A stretch of DNA of 64,000 bases from Henckelia pumila (GCF_033568475.1 NC_133121.1:4278001-4342000); one strand, 5' to 3'. Counted from the stretch's first letter, positions 10,600-21,760 are shown. The notes: generated by a model from the sequence alone, not told the origin. Numbers and translations are program-made.

Positions 10600-11079
10600 C
10601 TCTCTGTGGTATACCCATCTCGGTCAGCTACAACCATTTGAAATATCCTAACCCGAATTGGTCTAATCAGACTCCGACTCCATGTTGCACATAGCCTTCG
10701 ACCCTCTCGGCCTCTGATATAAGAAAACAATATTCAATGATTTACACAAAGTAACGCGTGAAGAGAAATGATCAAAGGGATGAAAGTAACGGGTACCCAA
10801 GAATGGAGTACCTTCTTGGAAACTTTGTTCTCTCGGACTTCATATCTTTCTAGGGTTAAATCGCATAACCATGCACCTGGACTTACAAGCTGTCAAGTGA
10901 AGTTTTACAAGCCCAACATTAACTGAATAAATAGAATAAGAAATTTCCTTGACTAAATAAGAAATAAGAAAAATTACCCATTCTTTGGCAAGATCGAGTC
11001 CGAAAAGCCTACGGTAGTGAACGGTGTACTTGAGGCTACCGTGGCTGAAATATGTCGGAAAAGCCAAGGAAAGTGGCAT
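10600..11079 (-). pseudogene. Unidentified captured exons in CACTA element 2
   Basis: Two or three exon-like blocks on the minus strand. One begins with ATG at 11079 (MPLSLAFPTYFSHGS, then VHYRRLFGLDLAKEW) and runs to a GTAATTTT donor at about 10976. The next starts after TTGACAG at about 10895 and reads LVSPGAWLCDLTLERYEVRE to a GT at about 10811. A third starts after TATATCAG at about 10717 and reads RPRGSKAMCNMESESD before a stop. I do not recognise the family. The leader upstream (11080-11340) is CT-rich like a 5' UTR. These may be the 5' exons of a second captured gene placed upstream of the CTP synthase tail. Confidence 0.35.
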
Positions 11080-12698
11080 AAATCTCTCTAAAACTCAAAT
11101 ACAAGCAACCTACAACCATAAAACACCAAATCGATCGGGAAACGGCCGGAAAATGCAACTAATTCCGACAACCGAAATGAGAAATCGAGAATTTTCATAT
11201 GGAATGGGTATCGAGAGATAGATTGCATCGAGATCTTACCAAATATGTAGTCAAATGAATGTTTCCGTCAAAGAGGAGGAGGTGGAAGGCTGGAGATTCA
11301 ATTCGCGGTGCTTGGGCTGAAGAAGAAAGGGGATCGCGTTTTTTTTTCTTCAAAGATAAATGTTAGATAATAGAAAAGTGTGAGGAAATAAAAATCTAAG
11401 GTATCGGTTATTCGTTTTTACTTCATCAGTTATAATTATAAATTTTATTTTTTAATTTTTTACTTCATCAAAACTAATATACCGAAGTAATATGTTTTCA
11501 AAAATTATTAGTGAAGCTCGCGTTTTTTAAATTCTGAAGTAAAATATAATTTTTTACTTCGCCAATGTTATTACCGAAGTTGATTGTTTCATATTACTTC
11601 GTCAATAATAATTGCTGAAGTAATAGGTGGCGAAGTAAAAAGCCAAAATTCTACTAGTGAAGGATTCTGCCCGCTCGAGCGAGCCAGGTTGGAAAATTTA
11701 TCTCCCGGACAGAGAACTGCTCGCTCGAGCGAGACCCTATGCTCGCTCGAGCGAAAATCGCGCACAGAGTTTTTAAAAACGGAAAGTCTTACTCGGGAAG
11801 GATGCCAAATTTTGAAGATCCTTGGGCATATAAATATGATTCTTATCAGCAGAATAAGGGTTGGAGATCAGATTTGAAGGCAAGAGGCGGCTATCACCAT
11901 CAACTCGATTCTTCTTCTTCTTTTATTTTATTTTTGGATTTGATTATTGATGTTTAGAGTAAAAAACTTTTGTTCTTAAATTATGTTGAACGTTGAGTAG
12001 TTTCTTTCTTTCGATCAAGGCCACGTGATTGGGCCAGACAGTTCATGTAAAAACTTGATTTGTTTATTTGAGATTTTCAGACTTGATTGAGTTTATTGAT
12101 TATCAAATTTATCTTTGTCTTACAAATTTCCTGGCCAGTTGTTTGTTTGCTCGTTAATTGATTCCAAGTCGACAGAGGAGGTATCGAATTCGATCACTTT
12201 GATTTTCAACATAGTGTAAAACTGACTAGAAATAGAATTCGGTTTCAGTATGCGGTTTAGGTGTTTACTGAATTTTCACAGTGATTTATGCATTCAAATT
12301 TGATTAGAATTACGAAAGATTAGTTCATCAATATTTGAATAGGTTTGATTATTCTAGAAATAGTCCTTCGAACAAATTAGGAAAATTTCCGTGAATTAAA
12401 ATTAAGTCTGATATCTTAGATCAACTGCTTGTTGCATGAATTGTCTGGTACCTACGTGACCCTTGATCGAACTTTTCCAAAATTTTAAGTAATCCAAAGT
12501 TTTCCAGCTGCGTTTTAATTAAATTGATTTTTATTGAAATTTTAATATTTAGTCTAAAATCTGAAATCATTATTTTTTAATTAGTCTAGATTAAGTAGAA
12601 ATAAATATATTTTGGTAATCATACTTTTACAGTCCATGTGGGTTCGACATCCGAACTTTTGTCCACTTTATTATAATTTAACCTGGTTCGCTTGCCAG

Positions 12699-13689
12699 TA
12701 GAATTTATTCATATCGAAATAGCCGGTCATTTGGTATCTTATGTGTTTCATACATTTGATAAAGAACATATTATTCATTATTTTCAAAGCATGAAATTTA
12801 AGAGAGTTCTATTGTAAAAAAAAACATATAAAGTTAATATGATATTTATTGTACAATTTTTTAAATCTATTGAATTCGGCCCCTCTGATCGAAAATTTTG
12901 GGTAAGACAATGCGCGCCCATATTAAGTTAATAACTACTCAACACGTACTGTAATCAACTTCTCAAAATTATTGGTTTATTTGTTTGATATATGTACCAT
13001 TAATTGTTATAATATTATAATATATATGATTGTAATATTTACAATTTTTCAGAATGAAGTCTCAGCTTCTTCTTATAAATTATTTTTAGAAAAAATATTT
13101 AATTCATATTAAAAATACTCATCGGACTTATGGATTAGGTATATGATCCAAATGGATTTATATTTGAATCGAATTGTATACGTACAACTTACAAGCGAGT
13201 TTTTCTATGATCATAACGTGGATTACTAATAAGGGCAAATTATTTAAAACTCCTCATTACCAAACTTCTCTTTAACTTAACTCCCTACCCACCATTTTCT
13301 TTGTTTCCACTCCCTAATGGTCCCCATTTTTGAATATTTTTGAATTAACAATTAATTAAAATTAATCCTTTGTACGTGGCTTTGTTATACCTATCAAACC
13401 AGTCCCGGCCATGCAAGACTATCGGTTATGCAAGGTTTCCAGCCGATATACTCTAGATTAGGGTCCAACATGCTTCCGTAAGATAAATTAAATTCAAATA
13501 TCTCTTTGACCATAATGTCGTCGGGTCATACCTGCCGAGTTTTACGAAGTGCTCCTCACACTCCAACCACGCAGTCGCAACAGATGGTTTCTGCACAAGC
13601 TCCTTCAACGACACCCAGCACAGCCTTAATTCGTTTTCTACCTTAAGGCGTATGGTATATAAATTTAATTATAAAATACGAGCATGAAA
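12699..13689. other. Gene-free stretch between the Athila-like element and the pararetrovirus
   Basis: AT-rich sequence with no convincing gene. On the minus strand at about 13500-13630 a short open stretch reads SLKELVQKPSVATAW and CEEHFVKLGRYD. It could be an exon relic, but I cannot name it. Confidence 0.4.
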
Positions 13690-13900
13690 AAAAAGAGACT
13701 TTAAAGAAATTATTCAGAAATAATATTATTACATAAATCAACTCCTTTGAAGAGGAGAAGACAACTTGTTTAGCTACTCATAGTAGCCTTGTTCTTGAAA
13801 TACATAAAGAAAACTTAATACAATAGAAAGAGAAATATTACAACAATTTATTTGTAAGAAAATTGAAGGGAATGATCGATGTCTTCAGCTTCCTCAAATG

Positions 13901-13913
13901 CCTGTATTTATAG
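13901..13913 (-). promoter_or_regulatory. TATA box of the pararetroviral pregenomic promoter
   Basis: CTATAAATACAGG on the minus strand lies downstream of the last viral ORF. A leader-like stretch containing TTTCTTACAAATAAATTG follows. This is the position of the 35S-type promoter that makes the genome-length RNA in this family. Confidence 0.6.
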
Positions 13914-13982
13914 CTGTAGTTCCACTCGTTTCACCGAGAAACTTCAGGGAATCTTACAGCTGTCTTGTATTTCTTTATGTCA

Positions 13983-14067
13983 TTATTGATGGCATCTTTT
14001 ACTAGTGGACGAGGCAGCTGTCTTGAATTTTTTATGCCATTATTGATGGCATCTTTTACTAGTGGAG
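13983..14067 (-). repeat. Duplicated promoter block in the pararetrovirus
   Basis: The block CATTATTGATGGCATCTTTT followed by ACTAGTGGA occurs at 13983-14011 and 14039-14067, 56 bp apart, about 70-170 bp upstream of the TATA box in viral orientation. Duplicated enhancer blocks are common in caulimovirid promoters. Confidence 0.65.
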
Positions 14068-14119
14068 GAATCGCATGCCTGCCACTTTCTTTTGGCTTTA
14101 TTCTCCTCACATGTCTGCT

Positions 14120-15430
14120 TTATTGTTGTCGGGGCATCTTTTGCTTTTGAAGTAGACCCCTGTGAAAACGCATCTTTGGTGGTCCTTGTCCACCTTTGCT
14201 TGTCTCGGAAAAATCCTTTCGATCCGTTCGGGGTCTAAAGGTTTTTCCAAATTTTGGCTCCTTCTGATTTGGGCATTCCGGGCAGATATTCTCTGACCAT
14301 CGTTCAATATGAGCCATGTTACAAAATTTTCGGCGAGTTTCTTTACTCCCCGGCAGCTTGTTGTTCCACAAAAGATTTCTCTTCTTTTCGAAGAGTTCCT
14401 CCGCAAATGCTGTAGTTTTTCCAGTCATTGTGTTCAACAGGAACGATCCGTTCACAGAATTCTGATAAAATTTGAATGGAAACTTGACTTTGTCCATCTC
14501 AGTAAGACAGACCCAAATACCCCATGCCCTTCTGGTTGAGATCTCATTTTCCCCGAAAGTGGACATCAAGGGTATTTCTTCAGTTTTAGGATCCTTGATA
14601 AATTTATGACTGTTTATATCAGGTCTCCTCAGCTTGATAAAATGAAAGGGTTCGTGTGATACTTTCACTGTTGGTTCTGGAGCTGCACTGAAAAAATATA
14701 ACTCAAGCATATCTCCTCTGGATAAATGATCATTATTTGCCCATGTTTCTTGGACTGCTTCCTGAATCCATTTTGGTAACTGTGATATCTCCAGAAAGCT
14801 TGGTGACGTTGTATAAACTGAGGTCAAAGCCCCAAATTCATACCAGAGTTTTACATCTTTAGGATTGACATTGTTTTTTAGCTAAACCCTTGGATATATT
14901 CCTGCAACATCAACCCTGCAAGTGTTCGGGTTGATTTCATTCCTTGTATTCAATTTCTCCAACTTCTGTTGATAAACCTGGAATGGAAAAATAATAGATG
15001 GATTAGTATCAATCTTAGATTTGCCCTTGTCGGTGTTGGGCCTAAGATTGATCTCTTCCTCTTTTACCCCAGAGGCGGAGGGTTGACTTGATGAGTTATC
15101 CTCATCAATTGTTGCTTCATCCAGATCATCAAAGGCTGATGATAGATTAGCGCTTGTTTCTTGAGTTTTAGATTCCTCAACATCTTGTTTCACAACCGGT
15201 GGTTGTATTTCTTGTTCTTGTAAAACCAATGGTTTTAGTATATCTTGTTTATGAGAAACCAGTGGTTTCTCTGTAGCCTTCACAATTGGCCCTTGAATAG
15301 CAGCCCATAGTTGTGTTTGAGCTTGCATACATCCTGTAATTCGATTGGATACTTTGATCCGATCAGCTTGTTGTAACCTGCCGGCCATTTCAGCATTAAT
15401 GGCTAACTGGTTGAACTCGTTTTGAAGCAA
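14120..15430 (-). pseudogene. Transactivator-like ORFs of the pararetrovirus
   Basis: Two open frames (15430-14882 and 14827-14120) follow the polymerase gene, where Caulimoviridae encode the inclusion-body/transactivator protein. The first has a helical N-terminus (NEFNQLAINAEMAGRLQQAD) and an acidic, Ser-rich middle. The second has VYTTSPSFLEISQLPKWIQE, FHFIKLRRPDI and a Cys pair (CPECPNQKE). In the living family this protein lets ribosomes reinitiate on the polycistronic RNA. Assignment rests mostly on position. Confidence 0.55.
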
Positions 15431-15710
15431 CCCAAGGTGTTCCCTGAGATGCCTCTACATTTTCAGGATGGAATCCACGTCAATACCTTCCATCTCTTGT
15501 TAAAAAAATCTGCAAGAATATTTTCATGAGATTTAATAATAACAATATCAAAAATATAATTTTGACATAATGCTTGCCATCTTAATAACCTAACTTTCTC
15601 AGGTTTAGATTCAATCTTATTCTTTAGGAAAGCTTTTACCTGGGTGTTATCAACCTTCAGAGTGAATTTTTTAGCAAGTAAAAATAATGGCCATTTTTCA
15701 AAAGCCTTTT

Positions 15711-18045
15711 TTACCGCATAAAATTCCTAGCCTTCTCGTTGATATGCCATCTAATGGCCTCAGATTCTGAAAAAATACCGCTACAGTATCTGCATGGTAT
15801 TTCCCCATCTGGAGTGATTTTGGTAAGGACTGCTGCCCACCAATCGTCGCTGGCATCCGTAAATAATACCATATCATCTTCATCTACGGGTATAGCCATT
15901 TTTGGGAGATTCTTACATATCTTTTTTAATTGGTTTACCCCTTTAGTATGGTCATCGGTCCATATAAACCTAGCATCCTTTTTTAACAAAGGACTGAACA
16001 CCTTTCTGTACATTACTAGATTGTTAATGAACATTCCTGCAAAATTAACTACTCCAAGAAAACTCTGGAGTTGTTTTACATCATTGAGTTTATCTGGAAA
16101 ATTTTTTACCTTTTCCACAATATGGGGTTGTAGAATTATTTCAGTTTCATCAATCTCAATACCGAGGAATTCAATTTTTCTTGTTGCTATGACTGCTTTC
16201 TTTTCAGATAACACCAGTCCTTCTTGTTTACAAATTTTAGAGAAAATCTCTAAGTGTTTAATGTGTTCGTTTATATTTTTTGATGCTATAAGAATATCAT
16301 CAATATAAACAAACATAAAGTTGAAATAATCTTTAAAAAGGTTATCCATCTTTCTTTGAAATATCTGGGGTGCATTAGCCAATCTCATAGGCATAACTTC
16401 CCAAATATAGTGTCCTTGTGGAGTAGAGAAGACTGTGAATTTTTTACTTCCTTCTTCCATTTGAATCTGGTAAAATCCAGACTTACAATCAAATTTTGAG
16501 AACACTTTAGCATTTCGTACACAACTAATTAGGTGTTCTCTACTTGGTATGAAGTACCCATCAAAGTCCAAGATTTTATTAATACCTTGGTAGTTGATAA
16601 CTAACGTGGGTTTCCCTATTTTTATTTCACCATGATTTTTGACTAGAAATCCTGGGCTGCTATATGGTGAAACTCTTTCTTTGATTAGACCAAGGTCCAA
16701 ATGTTCCTTGATAATTATTCTCATATCCCTTTGATCTGTTATGTTCATCGGGATAGGCTTATATCTGACGAATTCATACTCTTTGCCTTCCTTTAGAGTA
16801 AGGCTGACTTTGAGTTGATTTCTATCCCACCATGCCAAAGGATGCTCGTTGTAACTTTCCTTGAGCCTCTTTTTGACATCTTCAAGGGATACCTTATTCT
16901 CTAACTCTATATCTCTGTGATTTAGAGTTACCTTGAGAAGCTCCATATCATCCGTTTGGAGTTCTTGTTCTGTTGTTATTTTCAACATGGTTTCTCCAAA
17001 CCTTCTTGGATCTTTTATTTTTGGGTGAAAAAGTTGTCCTTTATCACCACGCTGGCTGCGAAATATTATCGGCAATTGTCGATAAAAAGCAACCTTGAGT
17101 CTTTGAATGATAATTTTATGATCACAAATTGTAGTGAACATAAGTCTTCTTGACTCATTGTCTTGTGTGTACTTTTTAAACATTTGTAAGAAGTTATTTC
17201 CTAACAGGATATCAGCTCCTGTATCATGGAAATAAATTGGTGGTGTCTTTACCTTGTACCAAAGTGTCTGACATGCTCCTCCCATAAGGATCTCTGCTTG
17301 TTTTATTCATTTGCAAAGAATTAAAATTCTTCGAGAGAAATCTCGTCCAGCAATTTTTGGCAATTCTTCTTCACATTCTTCAGGGAAGACTCCTCTTTTT
17401 GTTGTACAAATTCTTGCTCTGAATCAATATAAGCTGCAAAGTATTCAGCCTTATATTGTTCATACAACATTCCTATCGGAATGTATATGGAGAAAGGACT
17501 TGTTGTCATTTTTTAAAGGGATTACTAAATGGCCCTGCCATTTTTAACAGACTGTGTTGCAACTCAGTAATCCGATTAAGACTATTCACCTTTAGTCTTT
17601 CTAAAGCTTCAGAAGGTAGAGTATGGTTAATCCTTTCTACCTCTTCAATGCGTTCTAGTAAATCATGTTCATGACTTACTAATTTCAACAGTTTCTTCTT
17701 CTTCTGTTTATAAACAGAGTTTTCGAATCTAATTAAGGGATTGTCCCTTATCCAATTCTCTTGGTTTTCCATCTTGCAGAATTTTTATTGAATCCTCCAA
17801 GTCTTCTCTTTTTCCATGAACTCTATTCCTTTTTCAAGGCGTTTCCATGGTTTATGGTTTTCCAGAAATTCTAGGCCAAGAATGAGCTGATCCATTTCTT
17901 TTCCTGGAATTCCACAGATTTGAACTTCCAATTCTCCAATATTTATCACTCCTTGGTAAGTTCCTTTTTCTTGTTGTTTCAAATAGTAAATCGAGTTACA
18001 AGGGAACTGATTCCGATGGCTTGTAATTTCGAATACTATTTTCAC
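15711..18045 (-). pseudogene. Protease, reverse transcriptase and RNase H region of the pararetrovirus
   Basis: The large frame 17285-15711 has an aspartic-protease tail (HDTGADILLGNNFL), reverse transcriptase motifs (FSKFDCKSGFYQIQMEEGS, MPMRLANAPQIFQ, FVYIDDILIAS, LSEKKAVIATRKIEFLG, FLGVVNFAGMFI) and the start of RNase H (LFTDASDDWWAAVL). Shorter frames at 18045-17321 precede it and carry the region upstream of the protease (for example LILGLEFLENHKPW). The wording is of the Caulimoviridae type and not Ty3. It is one block of a broken viral copy. Confidence 0.8.
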
Positions 18046-18132
18046 TTCTTTCCATCCTTCTGAAGATCTAAGTTTTCCTATTATAGAAAACTCCTTTTCT
18101 TCTGATGGAATTTCTTGAATAGGAGATTTGTC

Positions 18133-19101
18133 TCATCTCCTACTTGTCATTCGGTCTCCTTGGAACGATAACCTTCGGGGTTCTATTTTAAGATCTCTGT
18201 ATAGAACAAGTTTGTCTTGAATTTGAATGTCTGTTTCCTGAATTAAAGAAAACTCAATTCTTTCCGGGTATATTGCATGAGCAACTTTTCCAAATATCTC
18301 TGAAATTTCAATGAACTCATTTCTAATAAATAATTCAGAATGATGAGTATTAGAAAGAGCATATGAAATTTGATATGTAATAGAATATGGTCTATTACCT
18401 TCCTTCATTAGTCTTTTTTCCTTGAAGTTTTGATGTAACGTCAAGGCTCGACTAAAATCTCTATCAGCTAAATTGTAGGCTATTCTTGGATAAATAACTC
18501 CCACAATTTTTCCTGCGCACAAATTTCTCGAGATAGTTCCTAGAACCGCATCTTGTATATTCCCCATCCTTTTATCGCATACTACGATGTCTATGGGTGA
18601 ATCTATTCCTTTTTTAAAAGTAGCTTTGATCATAATCTGGATTGCTCCAATATGAATCCAAGACATTGTCTTTGCTACTTCTGCTTTTAATTTCTGTAAT
18701 TCCTCTTGAATTTCTTCAAAGGGAATTAATTGCATCTCAATTTGATTACTGGTTAATTCCATAGGAATCGCCATTTCCCTTCTGGATACCTTATAAATCA
18801 AATTATGTCTTCTTTGTCTTAGCCTTAGGTTTCCTAAGACTCTTTCAACTTGTCCTGCCGAAAATCCTTGGTACTTCTGTAATGTTGGATTTTCTCTCAT
18901 AATCTTTTGGACCATATTATGAGATATCGTGGTTTGACTAAAGAACCCAGCCAAACTTTCATGTGTTTCATGTAGAAACACCTCCTCTTTACTCTGATTC
19001 TGATTCTGATTCTGATTCTGATTCTGATTCATCCTCAGAAACTTCTTGACTAAATAATATCTCTTCTTCGTATATGCTTTCATCTGAGGGGATATCCTCA
19101 A
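18133..19101 (-). pseudogene. Movement protein of the pararetrovirus
   Basis: A 30K-superfamily type movement protein. The core includes IHIGAIQIMIKATFKKGID, the block PIDIVVCDKRM, and GKIVGVIYPRIAYNLADRDF followed by SITYQISYALSNTHHSELF. In living caulimoviruses this protein forms tubules through plasmodesmata. The N-terminus is rich in Asn-Gln repeats and overlaps the end of the coat protein frame, where the same DNA encodes a Ser-Glu run. The open length is about 320 codons. Confidence 0.7.
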
Positions 19102-20407
19102 ATTGATATACTTGGACTAGATCTTGAAAGAAAACCGCATCATCCATATTTGGTGTTGCTTCAAAGAGTTTGACTCCTTTTTTCTCATTTTCTGGACAAT
19201 TTGTAGATATATGTCCTCTTGCTCCATATGTCCAGCAGTTGCAATCCTTAAAACTTTCACTTGCTCTTGTATGAGTTCTTCTGAAAGTTCTTCTTGATGG
19301 TGTTCTTCCCCTGCTTTGTGATGAGCTTGTTACTGGGGATGTTCTTGTAGGTCCACTTTTTTTTCCTGATCTATAAGATCTGGCCTTTTGTTTGGACCAA
19401 AATGTTCTTGGTTTCCAAGAACTTCTCATTCTTTTATTATAGGGATTATTTCTGAATTTATTCCTTTTAAATCCCTGTGATCTATTTTCAATGATCGTTG
19501 GAAGATCATTTTCTCTACAACATAAAGGTGTACGTTTGTCTATACCCCTTATTTTCTTGTAGTTCTTCTGTAATGCTGTCATATGACACCATTCTGCCAA
19601 TTTTCCTTTCAAAAAGGATGCGCGTCTTGCCAATGTATCAAGATGACCTGGAACGTATTCTTTAATCAGCATTTCTCTCCAGGGACTTGGCATTTTTGCG
19701 AAAAATAGCTGAATAGCTACATTTTCCTCGACTCCTGAATTCCATCTGTATTTAGTGAATAACATAATGTATTCATCAACTAAACAGATATCATGTAACT
19801 CGAGGCTATACAGAGCTTGAGTATATCTTCTCTTTTTCTCTGTATCTTGATTATTGAAATAGTCTACCCCTATGAATTGAGCTTTAAATAGGGTGGTCAT
19901 TCTTTCTCCAATCTCGCTGAGGGATTCTCCTGCTAAGATTGATTCCTTCGTATCTGGCATAGTCATCTCCCATGCAATCTTGACTGATCCCATTAGACTC
20001 ATTTCTAGAAGTTTAATGAATCTTTCTTTATTGAGATCTAATGTTCCTGCTGCAATTCTCATAGCTGACGTCCAATCATCTATAAGATCTTCTCTGTTTT
20101 TGAAGTCCAAAACATCAAGGTTTAACATAACCCCGTAAGGATGTATTGGATCTAAAACAGTTTTTCCGTAAGGAGTTTGATGGAGTGGGATTTTACTCCT
20201 TCTTGATCTGGTTCCTGCTGGATGTGAATTTTCTCCAACCTGGAACTCACTATGTGGTTCTTCTGTTTTAACCACATATCTTGGGGAATTCCCTATGGGT
20301 TGTTCACCCTCAAGGGAATTCATTTTTAGATCTACTACTTTGAGATTCGCAAAAGAATCCGCAATATCTTGTAGATCCTCGAGATTTAATCTTTCTAAAG
20401 TACTCAT
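18989..20407 (-). pseudogene. Coat protein of the pararetrovirus
   Basis: A gag-like coat protein of about 470 codons. It has an acidic N-terminus, a helical capsid domain (LIDDWTSAMRIAAGTLDLN, RYTQALYSLELHDICLVDEY, KMPSPWREMLI), a very basic Arg/Lys/Ser-rich stretch, then a CCHC-type zinc finger region (CNCWTYGARGHISTNC) and an acidic C-terminus (SEDESESES). This layout is diagnostic for Caulimoviridae. The start overlaps the stop of the upstream coiled-coil ORF. Confidence 0.8.
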
Positions 20408-20778
20408 CAGATAGTGGTTTTCTCTGATACTGATTTTATAAGATTAATCATCATTTCATCATCAGTTAAAGGTTTTTGAACCATTTTGGATTTACCTTTC
20501 TGATGTAACAAAGGTTCGGTACCAAACGAGAGTGGTAACCTTCCTCCTGTATTACCTTTTCTAGGACCAGAAGTGTGTTCTAGATTTATGATTTTATTTT
20601 GAAGATCCTTTAGAGTCCCAAGAATTTCTTCTTGTTTCTTAAGAATTTCTTCAATTTGCCGAGGTATTTCATACAACTGATTGCTGTAATATTGTACCGT
20701 CTTTTGAATTTCTCTAAGATCTCCGGAGAGTTTAGAGGAATCTGGGGTAATCTCTAAAAATTTAGAGTTAGAAATCAT
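20407..20778 (-). pseudogene. Small coiled-coil ORF of the pararetrovirus
   Basis: An ORF of 123 codons with a heptad-rich helix (LREIQKTVQYYSNQLYEIPR, QIEEILKKQEEILGTLKDLQ) and a basic, Pro/Gly-containing tail. It resembles the virion-associated, coiled-coil proteins of Caulimoviridae. It is the first ORF after the primer site. A second, partial copy of this ORF occurs at 27376-27642. Confidence 0.6.
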
Positions 20779-20988
20779 CTTTCTTTATCTCTTCAAAATT
20801 GAGAGTATTAATCACAACCTGTCGTAAGTAATCTATTGTGAACAGATTAACTTATTTATAGGATTTCATATAAATAAAATCCTCTTGATTCAAACCTTCG
20901 TTTGAAGTCATATTTTGTAAAAATCTTCTCCTCAACAAAGAAAAGCATGAATTAACGAATAATATTACGTCTGAATAATTAACCTAAA

Positions 20989-21000
20989 GCTCTGATACCA
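20989..21000 (-). promoter_or_regulatory. Met-tRNA primer binding site of the pararetrovirus
   Basis: TGGTATCAGAGC on the minus strand is complementary to the 3' end of plant initiator Met-tRNA and marks position 1 of caulimovirid genomes. It lies about 210 bp upstream of the first viral ORF. Confidence 0.85.
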
Positions 21001-21210
21001 TTTTTGACCCAAATTCGTTGTACCATGCTTAAGCACGAAATCTACAGATTTTAGCATAAAGTCTTTAGATTTTGAGCATAAAAAATCATAAATCCAGTAC
21101 AAAAATTAAACAATTTAAATATTCAAGTTTGGTGGTCCTAGGGAGCTATTGCAAAGAATCTTATGGGTAGAGAGCTATGGTAAAGTCAAGTTTACCAATT
21201 TGGGGATTTA

Positions 21211-21583
21211 TCACCAATTTGCTCTACTAATAATAACTTGTGGGTTAAAAAAAATAACAAAGTAATAATGACTTTTACATGCATGGATTGCCCACGTAGA
21301 AATTTTACAACAAAATGAATTTACATCCACAATCAAAGCCTCGTATTTATAATTAAGGAATATCTTACAAAAGAACAATATTTGAATGTCACGTTTATTA
21401 ACTGAATTAATTAATAATGACTTATTTCAGAGGAATAAAATTGCGTTCCACCATTTTATGCTACCATGCAATATAATATAATATTGCTATAATTAATGGC
21501 TTTTTTTTAATCTTCATTTTCCGACAAATAAATACTATATATGAAAATAAATAAATATATTTGGGTAATATGAAATATTCTAA
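21211..21583. other. Gene-free AT-rich stretch upstream of PDLP
   Basis: AT-rich sequence between the viral leader and the MITE in the PDLP promoter. Nothing recognisable. Confidence 0.4.
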
Positions 21584-21760
21584 GAGCCCGTTTGGATTTT
21601 GTAGAGATTTTTTAAAATAAGTGCTTTTAAAAGCTACAATTTTTTGCTTTTAAAAAAGCTTTAATTTTGACTTAAAAAAGTGTTTAACCAAACACCTTGT
21701 TAACTAAAAAGCACTAAAAAAAATGTTTTTTTGGCCTAGCTTTTGAAACCAAACGGGGCC
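21584..21760. mobile_element. Tourist-like MITE in the PDLP promoter
   Basis: The ends are GAGCCCGTTTGGATTTT and its approximate inverse GAAACCAAACGGGGCC, with an AT-rich interior containing paired GCTTTTAAAAGC-type runs. It is of the same family as the element at 42693-43071, which has a clear TTA duplication. The flanks here are TAA and AAA, so the duplication is not clean. It ends about 120 bp upstream of the PDLP start codon. Confidence 0.65.

Larger units (their letters stand above)
8102..11659 (-). mobile_element. CACTA element 2 carrying CTP synthase exons
   Basis: The termini are CACTAGTAGAATTTT (from 8102) and TTCTACTAGTG (to 11659), flanked by the 3-bp duplication AAG (8099-8101 and 11660-11662). 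Subterminal arrays of CTTCGG / GAAGTAAAA motifs are of the same family as element 1, but the orientation is reversed: the 8102 end corresponds to the 7936 end of element 1. It has no transposase. Host exons lie on the minus strand, which is the same relative direction as in element 1. Length is 3,558 bp. It was inserted in the same Athila-like LTR, 165 bp from element 1. Confidence 0.9.
1..12698 (+). mobile_element. Athila/Tat-like Ty3 retrotransposon, 3' part
   Basis: This is the downstream half of a large Ty3/gypsy element; the window opens inside pol. The parts in order are the integrase C-terminal tail (to 317), a palindrome-rich leader (about 330-900), an extra ORF after pol (907-2075), a long non-coding stretch with polypurine-like motifs (2160-3660), and the 3' LTR from about 3661. 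The LTR is split by two CACTA elements and ends near 12.7 kb. An extra ORF after pol and a purine tract reading AGTATGGGGGAG are typical of Athila/Tat lineages. The right end is an estimate: the 5' LTR lies outside the window, so LTR ends and target duplication cannot be matched. The element looks old and broken. Confidence is good for the lineage and low for the right boundary. Confidence 0.75.
3661..12698 (+). repeat. 3' LTR of the Athila-like element, split by two CACTA insertions
   Basis: Three pieces of one LTR can be read: about 3661-3769, 7937-8101 and 11660-12698. With the CACTA elements and one copy of each 3-bp duplication removed, they give roughly 1.3 kb. The middle and right pieces hold six copies or near-copies of the 16-bp palindrome. 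A TATA-like ATATAAATATG follows at about 11828-11838. The end near CTTGCCA at about 12698 is a guess, because the partner LTR lies outside the window. Confidence 0.6.
13690..21210 (-). mobile_element. Endogenous pararetrovirus (Caulimoviridae), near genome length
   Basis: On the minus strand the order is: leader with a Met-tRNA primer site (20989-21000), a coiled-coil ORF (20778-20407), coat protein with zinc finger (20407-18989), movement protein (19101-18133), protease/reverse transcriptase/RNase H (18045-15711), transactivator-like ORFs (15430-14120), and an intergenic promoter with TATA (13901-13913). There are no LTRs and no integrase, as expected of Caulimoviridae. The length of about 7.5 kb is that of a whole genome. 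Both ends fall in the leader, so the copy is a circular genome opened there. Coat protein before movement protein, in frames separate from the polymerase, recalls cavemo- and solendoviruses; genus is uncertain. The copy is broken, with roughly half a dozen interruptions. Confidence 0.85.

Noticed and set aside
13500-13635. Minus-strand exon relic (SLKELVQKPSVATAW)
   Set aside because: Too short and unrecognised to call a gene; mentioned only as a possibility.
20989-21000. TGGTATCAGAGC as the primer site of an LTR retrotransposon
   Set aside because: No LTR lies next to it, and the genes that follow (coat protein with zinc finger, movement protein, no integrase) are caulimovirid.
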